The notes under the pieces: generated by a model
What the model saw: only the letters and a program-made list of their open reading frames with translations
Database searches by the model: none
Told to the model about the DNA's origin: nothing
Translations under genes and position numbers: made by a program
Shown: piece by piece, positions 10,704 to 19,865 of the stretch
Position numbering within the stretch: the stretch's first letter is position 1
Layout of the letters: the number at the start of each line of letters is the position of its first letter
DNA from: an uncultured Acetobacteraceae bacterium
GTDB lineage: Bacteria > Pseudomonadota > Alphaproteobacteria > Acetobacterales > Acetobacteraceae
Direction of reading: 5' to 3'
DNA length: 64,000 bases
NCBI GenBank assembly: GCA_937873095.1
Contig: CALMVI010000156.1
Coordinates: 1-64,000, forward strand

Positions 10704-12787
10704 TCAGCCAGGCCTACGCCGCGCTGCGTTTCGATCCCGTCCTGCCTGCCTGGCTGCTCGGCCTGCTCGCCGCGCTCTGCCTGATCGCCGTGGCGCTGGG
10801 CCTGTGGCGCCGGGCGCGCGGCAGCCTGTGGCGCGCGGCCGCGTTTGCCGTGCTGCTGGCCTGGCTCGCCGGGCCGACCCTGGTGCGGGAGACGCGGCAG
10901 GGGCTCTCAGACATCGCGCTGCTGGTGCTGGACCGCTCGGCCTCGATGCAGGTCGGCAACCGTGCGGTGCTGGCGCAGCGTGCGGCGCAGGCGGTGCAGG
11001 CGCAGGCGGCGCGGATGCCTGGGCTCGAGTTGCGGACCGTCACTGTGCCGGAATCGGGCCATGACGGCACGCTGCTCTGGGCTGCCGCCTCCCGCGCGCT
11101 GGCCGACATCCCGGCCAACCGGCTGGCCGGCGTGATCGCCGTGACCGACGGCCAGGTGCACGACCTGCCGGCGAGCGCGCCCCCCTCTTCGCTGCAAGCA
11201 CCCCTGCACGCGCTGATCGCGGCCGCTGGCGAGGAGTGGGACCGTCGGGTGCGGGTGATCGAGGCGCCGACCTACGGCATCGTCGGCCACTCGCTCGATC
11301 TGCGCGTGGTGGTGGAGGATCTGGGCCCGCCCGGTGCGTCGCCGCCCGGCCCCGCCCACCTGACGGTGCAGGTGGATGGCGCGCCGCCGACCACCACCGA
11401 CGTGGCGGTGGGCGAGGTGCAGACGGTCCCGGTGCAGATCGCGCGCGCCGGGCAGATGCTGGTCAAGCTTGCGACCGACGCCGTGCCTGGCGAGGCGAGC
11501 CCGATCAACAACCAGACCGTGGTGCAGATCAACGGCGTGCGCGACCGGCTGCGCGTGCTGCTCGTCTCCGGCGAGCCGAACCAGGGCGAGCGCACCTGGC
11601 GGCGGCTGCTGAAGTCCGACCCCGCGGTGGACCTGGTGCACTTCACCATCCTGCGGCCGCCGGAGAAGGACGACACCACCCCGCTGAACGAGCTGGCGCT
11701 GATCGCCTTTCCGACCCGCGAGCTGTTCCAGGACAAGCTGTCCGGCTTCGACCTGATCATCCTCGACAGGTTCACCGACCGCGGCATCCTGCCGCATCTC
11801 TATCTGCGCAACATCGCCGACTACGTGCGCCACGGCGGCGCGCTGCTGCTGACGGTGGGGCCGGAGTTCACCGGCGCGCGCAGCCTGGACGCGACGCCGC
11901 TGGGCGCCGTGCTGCCCGCCCATGCGCCCGCCGAAGGGTCCGCGCGTGAGGGCGGGGGCGTGGTGGACGGCCGTTTCGTGCCGAAGGTGACCGATCTCGG
12001 CAATCGCCACCCGGTGACCGAGGGGCTGGCCGGCCCAGACCCGTGGGGCCCTTGGTACCGCGCAATCGCCGGCGAGGACGTGGACGGCCAGGTGCTGATG
12101 ACCGGGCCGGGCGCGCAGCCGCTGCTGATCCTGAGCCATGTGGAGCGCGGCCGGGCGGCGATGCTGATGAGCGACCAGATCTGGCTGTGGTCGCGCGGGC
12201 ATGACGGCGGCGGCCCGCAGGTCGAGCTGCTGCGGCGGGTGGCGCATTGGCTGATGAAGGAACCCGAGCTGGACGAGGAACGCCTGCAGGCGCGCATCGC
12301 CGACGGGAAGCTGCTGGTGGAACGCCGGTCCGTGGCCGCGGCCAGTGCCGGCGACGTGACGCTGACGCCGCCGGACGGTCCTGCGCGGACGCTGCACCTG
12401 GTGCAGGCGGGCGCGGGGCATGCGGTCGGCCGCGTGGATGCGGCAATTCCCGGGGTGTGGCAGGTGGGCGATGGCACGCACCTGGCGTACGCCGCCGTGG
12501 GACTGGACAATCCGCTGGAATATGCAGACCTGCGCGCGACGGCCGGCCCGATGCGCCGCCTGGTCGATGCCTCGGGCGGCGGTGTCGACTGGCTTGGCGC
12601 CGGCACGCCGGAGTTGCGCCGTGTGGGCGCCGAGGACCCGGCGGCCGGGCGGGGCTGGATCGGGCTGCGGCGGCGCGACGCGAACCTGGTCACAGGGGTG
12701 GCCGATGTCGCGCTGTTGCCGGTCTGGGCGGCGCTGCCGCTTCTGCTTGGGCTGATGCTGGCCGCCTGGCGCCGGGAGGCGCGGTGA
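10700..12787 (+). CDS. Membrane protein with glutamine-amidotransferase-like/VWA-like region (MoxR cluster)
   Basis: ATGA-type overlap with the DUF4159 gene; LLVLDRSASMQVG, ADYVRHGGALLLTVGPEFTG; C-terminal TM. Confidence 0.88.
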   Translation: MISQAYAALRFDPVLPAWLLGLLAALCLIAVALGLWRRARGSLWRAAAFAVLLAWLAGPTLVRETRQGLSDIALLVLDRSASMQVGNRAVLAQRAAQAVQAQAARMPGLELRTVTVPESGHDGTLLWAAASRALADIPANRLAGVIAVTDGQVHDLPASAPPSSLQAPLHALIAAAGEEWDRRVRVIEAPTYGIVGHSLDLRVVVEDLGPPGASPPGPAHLTVQVDGAPPTTTDVAVGEVQTVPVQIARAGQMLVKLATDAVPGEASPINNQTVVQINGVRDRLRVLLVSGEPNQGERTWRRLLKSDPAVDLVHFTILRPPEKDDTTPLNELALIAFPTRELFQDKLSGFDLIILDRFTDRGILPHLYLRNIADYVRHGGALLLTVGPEFTGARSLDATPLGAVLPAHAPAEGSAREGGGVVDGRFVPKVTDLGNRHPVTEGLAGPDPWGPWYRAIAGEDVDGQVLMTGPGAQPLLILSHVERGRAAMLMSDQIWLWSRGHDGGGPQVELLRRVAHWLMKEPELDEERLQARIADGKLLVERRSVAAASAGDVTLTPPDGPARTLHLVQAGAGHAVGRVDAAIPGVWQVGDGTHLAYAAVGLDNPLEYADLRATAGPMRRLVDASGGGVDWLGAGTPELRRVGAEDPAAGRGWIGLRRRDANLVTGVADVALLPVWAALPLLLGLMLAAWRREAR

Positions 12788-12840
12788 GGATGACTCGCCG
12801 GGAGGCGCGGTGAGGACGACTCGCGGGGAGGCGCGGTGAG
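12774..12840. repeat. 26 bp tandem repeat (about 2.6 units) over a stop codon
   Basis: GGGAGGCGCGGTGAGGA(T/C)GACTCGC(C/G) at 12774 and 12800, partial third unit at 12826. Confidence 0.93.
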
Positions 12841-12900
12841 AAGCCCTCGGAGTGTCGAAACCGTGTTCTTCGGTCCGGTTTCCTGTGCTATGCGTTAATC

Positions 12901-13506
12901 ATGATCAGAGTCGCACTGTTTCTATGCCTGGTGAGCGTTCCTGCGTTGGCCCAGGTCGGTCCCTCCATGGGAGGGGGCGGCGCGGGCAGCTACGGCGGTT
13001 CGGGCATGACCGGCTCGCGCTCCGGCCTGCCGTCGCGGCACCAGGAGGACGATCAGGACGCCGAGAAGAAGTCCGACAAGCCCGAGGCGCCGCCGGCGTC
13101 GATCCCTGGCGCACAGCCCGATGCCGATGCGGTGGTCGTTCCCTCCGACAAGGTGGCGGCCGAGATGTCGCCCAACGACGCATTGTTCGATGCCATCAAC
13201 CGCGGCGACCTGGCCGCAGCCAAGGACGCGCTGAACCGCGGCGCGCAGCTGGACAGCCATAACGTGCTGGGCCAGACGCCGACGGACGCCGCCATCGACC
13301 TGAGCCGGAACGACATCACGTTCCTGCTGCTGTCGATGCGCGGCAGCGTGCCCACGCACGCTGCGACCGCCGTGGCGCATGGGCCCGCGCCGGCCGGCCA
13401 CGCGAAGGCGACGCTGGCGCATGCGAGCCTGCGGCCTGTCAAGCGGGCGCCGGTGGTGGCCGATCGCGGCACGCCCAACCCGGCGGTGGGGTTCACCGGG
13501 TTCTAG
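12901..13506 (+). CDS. Exported protein with ankyrin-like segment
   Basis: Signal peptide MIRVALFLCLVSVPALA; NDALFDAINRGDLAAAKDALNRGAQLDSHNVLGQTPTDAAIDLSRNDITFLLL. Confidence 0.65.
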   Translation: MIRVALFLCLVSVPALAQVGPSMGGGGAGSYGGSGMTGSRSGLPSRHQEDDQDAEKKSDKPEAPPASIPGAQPDADAVVVPSDKVAAEMSPNDALFDAINRGDLAAAKDALNRGAQLDSHNVLGQTPTDAAIDLSRNDITFLLLSMRGSVPTHAATAVAHGPAPAGHAKATLAHASLRPVKRAPVVADRGTPNPAVGFTGF

Positions 13507-13598
13507 ATCTTTACCCGATCAGACGAATCGTCTGATCGGGTAAAGATGCTCGCAACACAACGAGCTAGAGCCTGGCGAGTGAACGGACCATGCTCTAG
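13507..13598. repeat. Dispersed intergenic palindromic element, copy 1
   Basis: Perfect 20 bp arms ATCTTTACCCGATCAGACGA/TCGTCTGATCGGGTAAAGAT, then GCTCGCAA...CTAGAGCCTG..GAGTGAACG...CATGCTCTAG shared with 53370-53463. Confidence 0.9.
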
Positions 13599-13680
13599 GG
13601 ACATGTCCTAGCCGCTGCAGGTGAAAACCGGTTGCTGACGGACGCGTTCGGCTGCCGCCCCTTATGGCGAGGACCGCGCG

Positions 13681-14175
13681 ATGGCCGACAGCACCGACGA
13701 GGACTACATGCGACGCGCGATCGACATCGCGCGTGAGGGCGAGCGCAACCCCGGCGGTTCGCCGATCGGCTGCGTCATCGTGCTGAACGGGCGGATCATC
13801 GGCGAGGGCCACAACATGACCCACGGCCGGCACGACCCGACCGCCCATGGCGAGGTGGTTGCGATGCGGCGTGCGGGCGAGACGCTGCAGAACTGGGAGC
13901 TGCGCGGCGCCACGCTGTACAGCACGCTGCAGCCCTGCGGCATGTGCACCATGGCGAGCATCTGGGCCAAGATCGGCCGCATCGTCTACGGCGCGGGGCG
14001 CGACGACGTCCACGCCATGTATTTCGAGGATAGGCACCTGGACACAGACGACTTCATCAGGGACGCATACCGCAAGGATTTGGTGATCGAGGGCGGGCTG
14101 CTGGCGCGCGAGTGCGCCGAACTCTACTTCAAGCCGGACGAGGACGTTCCCGTGGAGGAACAGGCCAACATCTAG
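13681..14175 (+). CDS. Nucleoside/cytosine deaminase family protein
   Basis: Zn-binding deaminase motifs: HDPTAHGEVVAMR and LYSTLQPCGMCTMA. Confidence 0.9.
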   Translation: MADSTDEDYMRRAIDIAREGERNPGGSPIGCVIVLNGRIIGEGHNMTHGRHDPTAHGEVVAMRRAGETLQNWELRGATLYSTLQPCGMCTMASIWAKIGRIVYGAGRDDVHAMYFEDRHLDTDDFIRDAYRKDLVIEGGLLARECAELYFKPDEDVPVEEQANI

Positions 14176-14182
14176 GCGGTCC

Positions 14183-14575
14183 GTGATGCGAGCGCTTTGG
14201 GACGGTGGCAGCAGCTACATACGGGTCATGCTGCGCGACGTGCACACCGAGGCGCATGTGGGCCTGCATCCGTGGGAACGCCATGCGGAACGGCCGACCC
14301 GGCTGGTCGTGAACGTGGAGATGTTCGCCCATGACGACGGCGCGGAGCCCGACACCCCGGCGTCGATCATCGATTACGACCCGGTGCGCGCTGCGCTGAA
14401 GGGCTGGCCTGGCCGCCCGCATACCGATCTGCTGGAGACGCTGCTGGAGGAACTCGTCGAGCTGTGCTTTGGCAACCCGCGCGTCGAGGCCTGCCGCGTT
14501 TCGATCGTGAAGCCTGACGTCTTCAACGAGGTCGCGGCGGCGGGCGTGGAAGTCTATCGCGTACGCAAGCGGTGA
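14183..14575 (+). CDS. folB: Dihydroneopterin aldolase family protein
   Basis: VHTEAHVGLHPWERHAERPTRLVVNVEM, C-terminal VSIVKPDVFNEVAAAGVEVYR. Confidence 0.8.
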   Translation: MMRALWDGGSSYIRVMLRDVHTEAHVGLHPWERHAERPTRLVVNVEMFAHDDGAEPDTPASIIDYDPVRAALKGWPGRPHTDLLETLLEELVELCFGNPRVEACRVSIVKPDVFNEVAAAGVEVYRVRKR

Positions 14576-15324
14576 GGCGCGTTCTGGTCACCGGCGGCGC
14601 GCGGCGCATCGGTGCGGCGATCAGCCGCGCATTGGCGGCCGATGGCTGGCACGTGATCGTGCATTACCGCAACTCCTCGGCCGACGCCGTGGCTTTGGCC
14701 GAGGAGATCGCCGATGCGGGCGGCCATGGCGGGACCATCGCCGCGGATCTGGCCGACCGGGATGCGGTCGCAACCCTGATTGCCGACTGCACGGCGCGCT
14801 TCGGGGCGTTGAGCGCGCTGATCAACAACGCGTCCAGTTTCAGCTACGACCGGTTCGATACGATGGATGCGGCCGGCTGGGACGCGCATCTTGGGTCCAA
14901 CCTCGAAGCGCCGGTGTTCCTGTCCCAGGCGTTCGCCCGCCAGTGCAACGGGCCTGGCGCGATCATCAACATGCTGGACCACAAGGTTGCCGCACCGAAC
15001 CCGGATTTCTTCAGCTACACGGTCGCCAAGCTCGGCCTGGCGAGTGCTACCACGCTTCTGGCGCAGGCGCTGCGGCAGACAGGCATACGGGTGAATGGTG
15101 TGGCGCCCGGCATCACGCTGCTGAGCGGGCGTCAGAGCGAGGCCGGCTTCAGGCACGCCTGGACGGCGCCGCCCCTGGGGCGCAGCTCGACGCCGGGCGA
15201 ACTCGCCGATGCCTGCCGCTACGTGCTGGCGACGCCATCGTTGAACGGACAGGTGCTGGTGCTTGACGGGGGCGACTCGCTGCTCCGGCGTCGCAGAGAC
15301 ATCGCCTTCGATACGCAGGATTAG
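14572..15324 (+). CDS. SDR family oxidoreductase (pteridine reductase-like)
   Basis: RRVLVTGGARRIGAAISRALAADGWHVIVHYRNS, ALINNASSF; overlaps the folB stop. Confidence 0.88.
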   Translation: MRRVLVTGGARRIGAAISRALAADGWHVIVHYRNSSADAVALAEEIADAGGHGGTIAADLADRDAVATLIADCTARFGALSALINNASSFSYDRFDTMDAAGWDAHLGSNLEAPVFLSQAFARQCNGPGAIINMLDHKVAAPNPDFFSYTVAKLGLASATTLLAQALRQTGIRVNGVAPGITLLSGRQSEAGFRHAWTAPPLGRSSTPGELADACRYVLATPSLNGQVLVLDGGDSLLRRRRDIAFDTQD

Positions 15325-15339
15325 CGGGGTATGCTGATG

Positions 15340-15380
15340 TGTCAGCCCGACCCGCTCAGCCGTAAGTTTGTCGAGCAGCG
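15340..15380. repeat. Dispersed repeat copy (TGTCAGCCCGACCCGCTCA-N10-TGTCGAGCAGCG)
   Basis: Shares 19 bp and 12 bp blocks with 47298-47337. Confidence 0.85.
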
Positions 15381-15507
15381 CCTGTGTGCATCGAAACGGC
15401 GCAAGCTCCGTACACTGGAATTTGAGCGCGCAACTCCTTCGACCGCAGCGGCTTGCACGGTCACGCGCCCGCGGGCGGGCGTGACCACCGACAGTGAGGA
15501 GACGGCG

Positions 15508-15843
15508 ATGCCGCAATTCGACGCGACGATCAAGCACATCAAGGATGGCGTGAAGAGCATGACGGTCAGCGCCGCCGTCAAGAACATCGAAGGCTGGGAG
15601 GCGACGCTGGAGAAGCTGGACGCGCCCGGTGCGAAGACGATCGTGAAGGACCTCGAGAACCTCAAGAAGCACCTGCACGCCAAGGAGCTTGACGGGGAGG
15701 CGATTCGCAAGCTGGTGACCAAGCTCGGCAAGGAGACGGTGAGCCTGGCCGGGAAGTCCGACAGCAAGAACGCCGAAAAGGCCAAGGCGCTGGGCGAGGC
15801 GCTGAGCCATGCCGCCGAGACTGAAGAAGCAGAGGCGAAGTAG
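15508..15843 (+). CDS. Small Lys/Ala-rich helical protein, unknown function
   Basis: ORF from MPQFDATIKHIKDGVKSMTVSAAVK preceded by a GAGGAGA ribosome-binding-site-like sequence. Confidence 0.6.
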   Translation: MPQFDATIKHIKDGVKSMTVSAAVKNIEGWEATLEKLDAPGAKTIVKDLENLKKHLHAKELDGEAIRKLVTKLGKETVSLAGKSDSKNAEKAKALGEALSHAAETEEAEAK

Positions 15844-16010
15844 ACTAGAACATGGTCGGTTCAGGTGGAATCACCCGAACCGACAAACATACCCGGCCAA
15901 TGCAAGATAAAGCATGGTTGGCTCAACTTGAACCGCACATGCTTTAGCCGGCCGGTGGCGAAACCGCCGGCCGCATCCTGGGCGTGTCACGGTGCCGAAC
16001 GCTAACGGAA

Positions 16011-17582
16011 TTACGACGCCGGCAGATACTGCGCCGCAAGCTCGGCGAAAGAAGCGACTTGCTCCGCAGCCCAGGCGCGGTCTCGGTCCAATTCCCGAGC
16101 CATGATATCGGCGACGGCAGCCGACATGGCGACCGAAGCGCGCGCGTTCAGCAGCAGCGCGCGCGTTCGGCGCGACAGCACGTCTTCCAGGCTGCGCGCC
16201 ATCTCGTGCCGAACCGCCCAGACGATTTCCGCGGCGATGATGGGCAGCGCGGGGTGCAACTGGCGGGACAGGTCCGGACGCCCAGACGCCAGGGCGAGGA
16301 TGCCGGCCGCGTCCGTGCCGTAGACGGCGAGCGCGCCCAGATCGTCGGGCTGCGCGTGGTAGCCGTGCACGCGCAGGCCGCGGGTGACGCACGCTGCCTC
16401 CGGCAAGTTGCCAAGCGTGATCGCATGGTCGACGCAGTCTTCTGCCATGTTCCGATAGGTCGTCCACTTCCCGCCGACGATGGTCAGCAGGCCGGAATTG
16501 TCGATCTGGATCGTATGGTCGCGCGACAGGGCCGACGTCTTGCCATGCGTGGAGCCGGACGCTTTGACCAGCGGCCGGATGCCGGCGTAGATGCTCAGGA
16601 TGTCGCGGCGCGTGGGTGGGCGGCTGAGGAAACGTCCTGCGGTGTCCAGGATGAACGCGATTTCCTCCTCGAACGGCCTGGGCTCGTAGCTCGGCGCCTC
16701 GACCGGCGTGTCGGTGGTGCCAACGACGGTGTGGCCGTGCCAGGGGATGGCGAAGAGCACGCGCCCGTCGCTGGTGTGGGGCACCATGATCGCGTGGCCG
16801 CCACGCAGAAACGAATCCTCGAACACGAGGTGGATGCCCTGGCTGGGGCTGATCATGGCGGGCGCGTCGGGCTGTGCCAGCCGCCTTGTCTCGTCGGTGA
16901 AGATGCCCGTCGCATTGACGACGACCCTGGCGGCAAGCTTCAGCCGCTCACCCGTCTCGCGTTCCTCGGCCACGACGCCGGCCACGAACCCGTCGGCGCC
17001 TCGGACCAGTTCGACCGCGGACGCGTAGTTCAGCACGGCGGCGCCGTGATCGGCGGCCGTCGCGACCAGGTGGATGAGCAGGCGCGTGTCGTCGAACTGT
17101 CCGTCGTGATAGGTCACGCCGCCGCGTAAGCCGTCCTGCCTTATGCCAGGCAGGCACGCGAGCGTTTCCTCGCGCGACAGGATGCGCGAACGGCCGAAGC
17201 CGTATTTCCCGGCGAGCAGGTCGTACACCTTCAGGCCGATGCCGTAGAACGGCGCTTCCCACCACGCGTAGTTCGGAACGACAAAGGCGAGGTCATGGAC
17301 GATGTGCGGGGCGTTCTGGCGCAGCAATCCGCGCTCCTTCAACGCTTCCATCACCAGCGATATGTTGCCCTGTTCCAGGTAGCGCACGCCGCCATGCACC
17401 AGCTTGGTGCTGCGGCTGGACGTACCCTTGCCGAAATCCTCGCGTTCCAGCAGCAGAACGTCCAGGCCGCGTGTGGCGGCATCGACGGCTACGCCGGCCC
17501 CGGTGGCGCCGCCGCCGATGACGATGATGTCCCACGGCCGGTCATGGGCGCGGATGCGCGCCAGCATCGCGTCGCGGTTCAT
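16011..17582 (-). CDS. glpD: Glycerol-3-phosphate dehydrogenase
   Basis: FAD motif DIIVIGGGATGAGVAVDAATRGLDVLLLERED FGKGTSSRSTKLVHGGVRYLEQ; start trimmed to MNRDAML. Confidence 0.96.
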   Translation of the reverse strand: MNRDAMLARIRAHDRPWDIIVIGGGATGAGVAVDAATRGLDVLLLEREDFGKGTSSRSTKLVHGGVRYLEQGNISLVMEALKERGLLRQNAPHIVHDLAFVVPNYAWWEAPFYGIGLKVYDLLAGKYGFGRSRILSREETLACLPGIRQDGLRGGVTYHDGQFDDTRLLIHLVATAADHGAAVLNYASAVELVRGADGFVAGVVAEERETGERLKLAARVVVNATGIFTDETRRLAQPDAPAMISPSQGIHLVFEDSFLRGGHAIMVPHTSDGRVLFAIPWHGHTVVGTTDTPVEAPSYEPRPFEEEIAFILDTAGRFLSRPPTRRDILSIYAGIRPLVKASGSTHGKTSALSRDHTIQIDNSGLLTIVGGKWTTYRNMAEDCVDHAITLGNLPEAACVTRGLRVHGYHAQPDDLGALAVYGTDAAGILALASGRPDLSRQLHPALPIIAAEIVWAVRHEMARSLEDVLSRRTRALLLNARASVAMSAAVADIMARELDRDRAWAAEQVASFAELAAQYLPAS

Positions 17583-19072
17583 GGGTTGCCGCCGAACCAG
17601 GATCTCGACCGCCGCACCGCGTCCTGCCAACGGGCCGAGCGCGCCAGTGCGTCGGACCGGTCCATCCGCGGGACGAAGACCTGCCCCGGGCCTCTCAGCC
17701 CGGCAATCTCGTCCATGCCTGCCCAGAAGCCGGATGCGAGGCCGGCCAGGTAGGCCGCGCCCAGCGCCGTCGTTTCCGCGATGGCCGACCGTTCCACCGG
17801 CAGCCCGAGCAGGTCCGCCTGGAACTGCATGAGCATGTCGTTGGAGGCCGCGCCGCCATCGGCCTTGAGCATGGTGAAGGCCTGGTGCGTGTCGGACTCC
17901 ATCGCGCGAACGACGTCGGCCACCTGGAAGGCGATGCTGTCGATTGCCGCGCGCGCGATGTGGCCGATTTCCGTGCTGCGCTGCAACCCGATGATCAACC
18001 CGGCGGCGTGCGGGTCCCAATATGGCGCGCCGAGGCCGGTGAACGCCGGCACGAAGACGAGGTGCGCACTGTCCGCGCCTGACGCGATCTGCTCGATGTC
18101 GGGCGCGCTGGCGAAGAACTGCATCTTGTCGCGCAGCCATTGCACGACTGCGCCGCCCACGAAGACGCTGCCTTCCAGCGCATAGCACAGCGTGCGGTCC
18201 GCCGTGCAGGCGATGGTCGTGATCATCCTGGCCTGCGAGAGCCTGAACTCGGCGCCGATGTTCTGCAGCAGGAAGCACCCGGTTCCGTAGGTGTTCTTCG
18301 CGTCGCCAGGGTTCGTGCAGAGCTGGCCGAACAGGGCGGATTGCTGGTCGCCGGCGATCCCGGCGATCGGGATGCCGGCAAGGTCCGGCGTGGTGGCTTC
18401 CCCGATTTCCCCGCTGGACCACACGACCTCCGGCAGCAGGCTTTCTGGAATGCCGAACACCCTCAGCAGCTCGTCGTCCCACTGGTCGCGGACGACGTCG
18501 TAGAGCATCGTGCGGGAGGCGTTCGTGCGATCGGTGACGTGGCGCCTGCCGCCGGTCAGATGCCAGACGAGCCAGCTGTCGACGGTGCCGAAGGCGAGCT
18601 TGCCGTGTTCGGCGCGGCTGCGGGCGCCCTGCACATGGTCCAGCATCCAGCCGATCTTCGTGGCCGAAAAATACGGGTCGATGAGCAGGCCGGTCTTGCC
18701 GCGCACCATGTCCAGGGCGCCGCTCTGCCGCAGCGTGTCGCAGGCTGCAGCCGTCCTGCGGTCCTGCCAGACGATGGCGTTGTAGATCGGCTCGCCGGTT
18801 TCGCGGTCCCAGACGATGGCGGTTTCGCGCTGGTTGGTGATGCCCAGGGCAGCGATGTCGGACGGCGCAGCGCCGGCCTGCTGCAGGGCATGCGCTGCCA
18901 CGTGGAGCTGCGAGGCCAGGATGTCGGCGGGGTCATGCTCCACCCAGCCGCTGTCGGGGTAGATCTGCGCCACCTCCTGCTGCGCCTGTGCTGCCACCGT
19001 GCCGTCGTGATCGAAGAGGATCGCGCGCGAGCTGGTCGTCCCCTGGTCGAGGGACAGCACGAAGCGTGCCAT
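17579..19072 (-). CDS. glpK: Glycerol kinase
   Basis: FVLSLDQGTTSSRAILFDHDG, GITNQRETAIVWDRETGEPIYNAIVWQDRRTA; ATGA overlap with glpD. Confidence 0.97.
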   Translation of the reverse strand: MARFVLSLDQGTTSSRAILFDHDGTVAAQAQQEVAQIYPDSGWVEHDPADILASQLHVAAHALQQAGAAPSDIAALGITNQRETAIVWDRETGEPIYNAIVWQDRRTAAACDTLRQSGALDMVRGKTGLLIDPYFSATKIGWMLDHVQGARSRAEHGKLAFGTVDSWLVWHLTGGRRHVTDRTNASRTMLYDVVRDQWDDELLRVFGIPESLLPEVVWSSGEIGEATTPDLAGIPIAGIAGDQQSALFGQLCTNPGDAKNTYGTGCFLLQNIGAEFRLSQARMITTIACTADRTLCYALEGSVFVGGAVVQWLRDKMQFFASAPDIEQIASGADSAHLVFVPAFTGLGAPYWDPHAAGLIIGLQRSTEIGHIARAAIDSIAFQVADVVRAMESDTHQAFTMLKADGGAASNDMLMQFQADLLGLPVERSAIAETTALGAAYLAGLASGFWAGMDEIAGLRGPGQVFVPRMDRSDALARSARWQDAVRRSRSWFGGNP

Positions 19073-19243
19073 GGCAGCGGCCTCCTTGCAGGGACCGGAC
19101 CGGGCGCCAGTCCGTGCGGGCGCGTCAATATCATCGAAAGCTCTCGCGCATAAGCTGCGCTCCGGTGCGGCCAAGTCCTGGCGCAGCCTGCCGCCGGAAC
19201 GCGCCGGCGTTTCGCGCGGCACTCTCATCACGGTCTGGCGCGG

Positions 19244-19714
19244 GTGTGCATGGCTCCGTTTCTTCTGGCTATCCTGATCGGCTTCGTCGCGGGCCTGCGG
19301 TCGATGACCGCGCTCGCGGTGGTGAGCCTGGCCGCGCATGCCGGGTGGCTGGCGCTCGATCGCACGCAGGTCGGTTTCCTGGGCGCGCCGGCCATGGTGT
19401 GCCTCCTGGTGACGCTTGCCGGTGCGGAGATGATGTGCGACGCGCTGGTCGCCGGGCACAGCCGCAAGCGGCCGCCGCAATTCGGCATGCGGCTGGTCAG
19501 CGGCGGCGTGTGCGGAGCAGCACTCGGCGGCAGCGGCGGGGCGCTTTGGGGCGGGGTGTTCGGTGGCGTGCTGGGCGCGCTGTGCGGCACGCTGGCCGGT
19601 TGCGATTTTCGTCTGTGGCTGGCCAGGACCATGCGGCAGGACGGTCCGGCTGCGTTGACCGAAACTGCGGTCGCCGTCGGTGCGGCAACCCTGGTCATGG
19701 CGGGGCTCGGCTGA
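19244..19714 (+). CDS. DUF4126 family membrane protein
   Basis: LLAILIGFVAGLRSMTALAVVSLAAHAGWL, Gly-rich TM segments. Confidence 0.75.
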   Translation: MCMAPFLLAILIGFVAGLRSMTALAVVSLAAHAGWLALDRTQVGFLGAPAMVCLLVTLAGAEMMCDALVAGHSRKRPPQFGMRLVSGGVCGAALGGSGGALWGGVFGGVLGALCGTLAGCDFRLWLARTMRQDGPAALTETAVAVGAATLVMAGLG

Positions 19715-19865
19715 CCGCGATCGAGGCTGTGGAGCAGCATGCGGGCGGACGAAGCACCAGGCGGCGCGCCCGCCTGGCAGAACGACGCTGAAGCGGTGTG
19801 ACGGGGCCGGCGGCGTCGTCATGATCCGGAGTATCAGACAGGCCGCTCGGCCGGTCCGACGTCTG

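Noticed and set aside
16011-18482. 823 aa version of the glpD ORF
   Set aside because: N-terminal extension reads through glpK in another frame; start trimmed to 17582.
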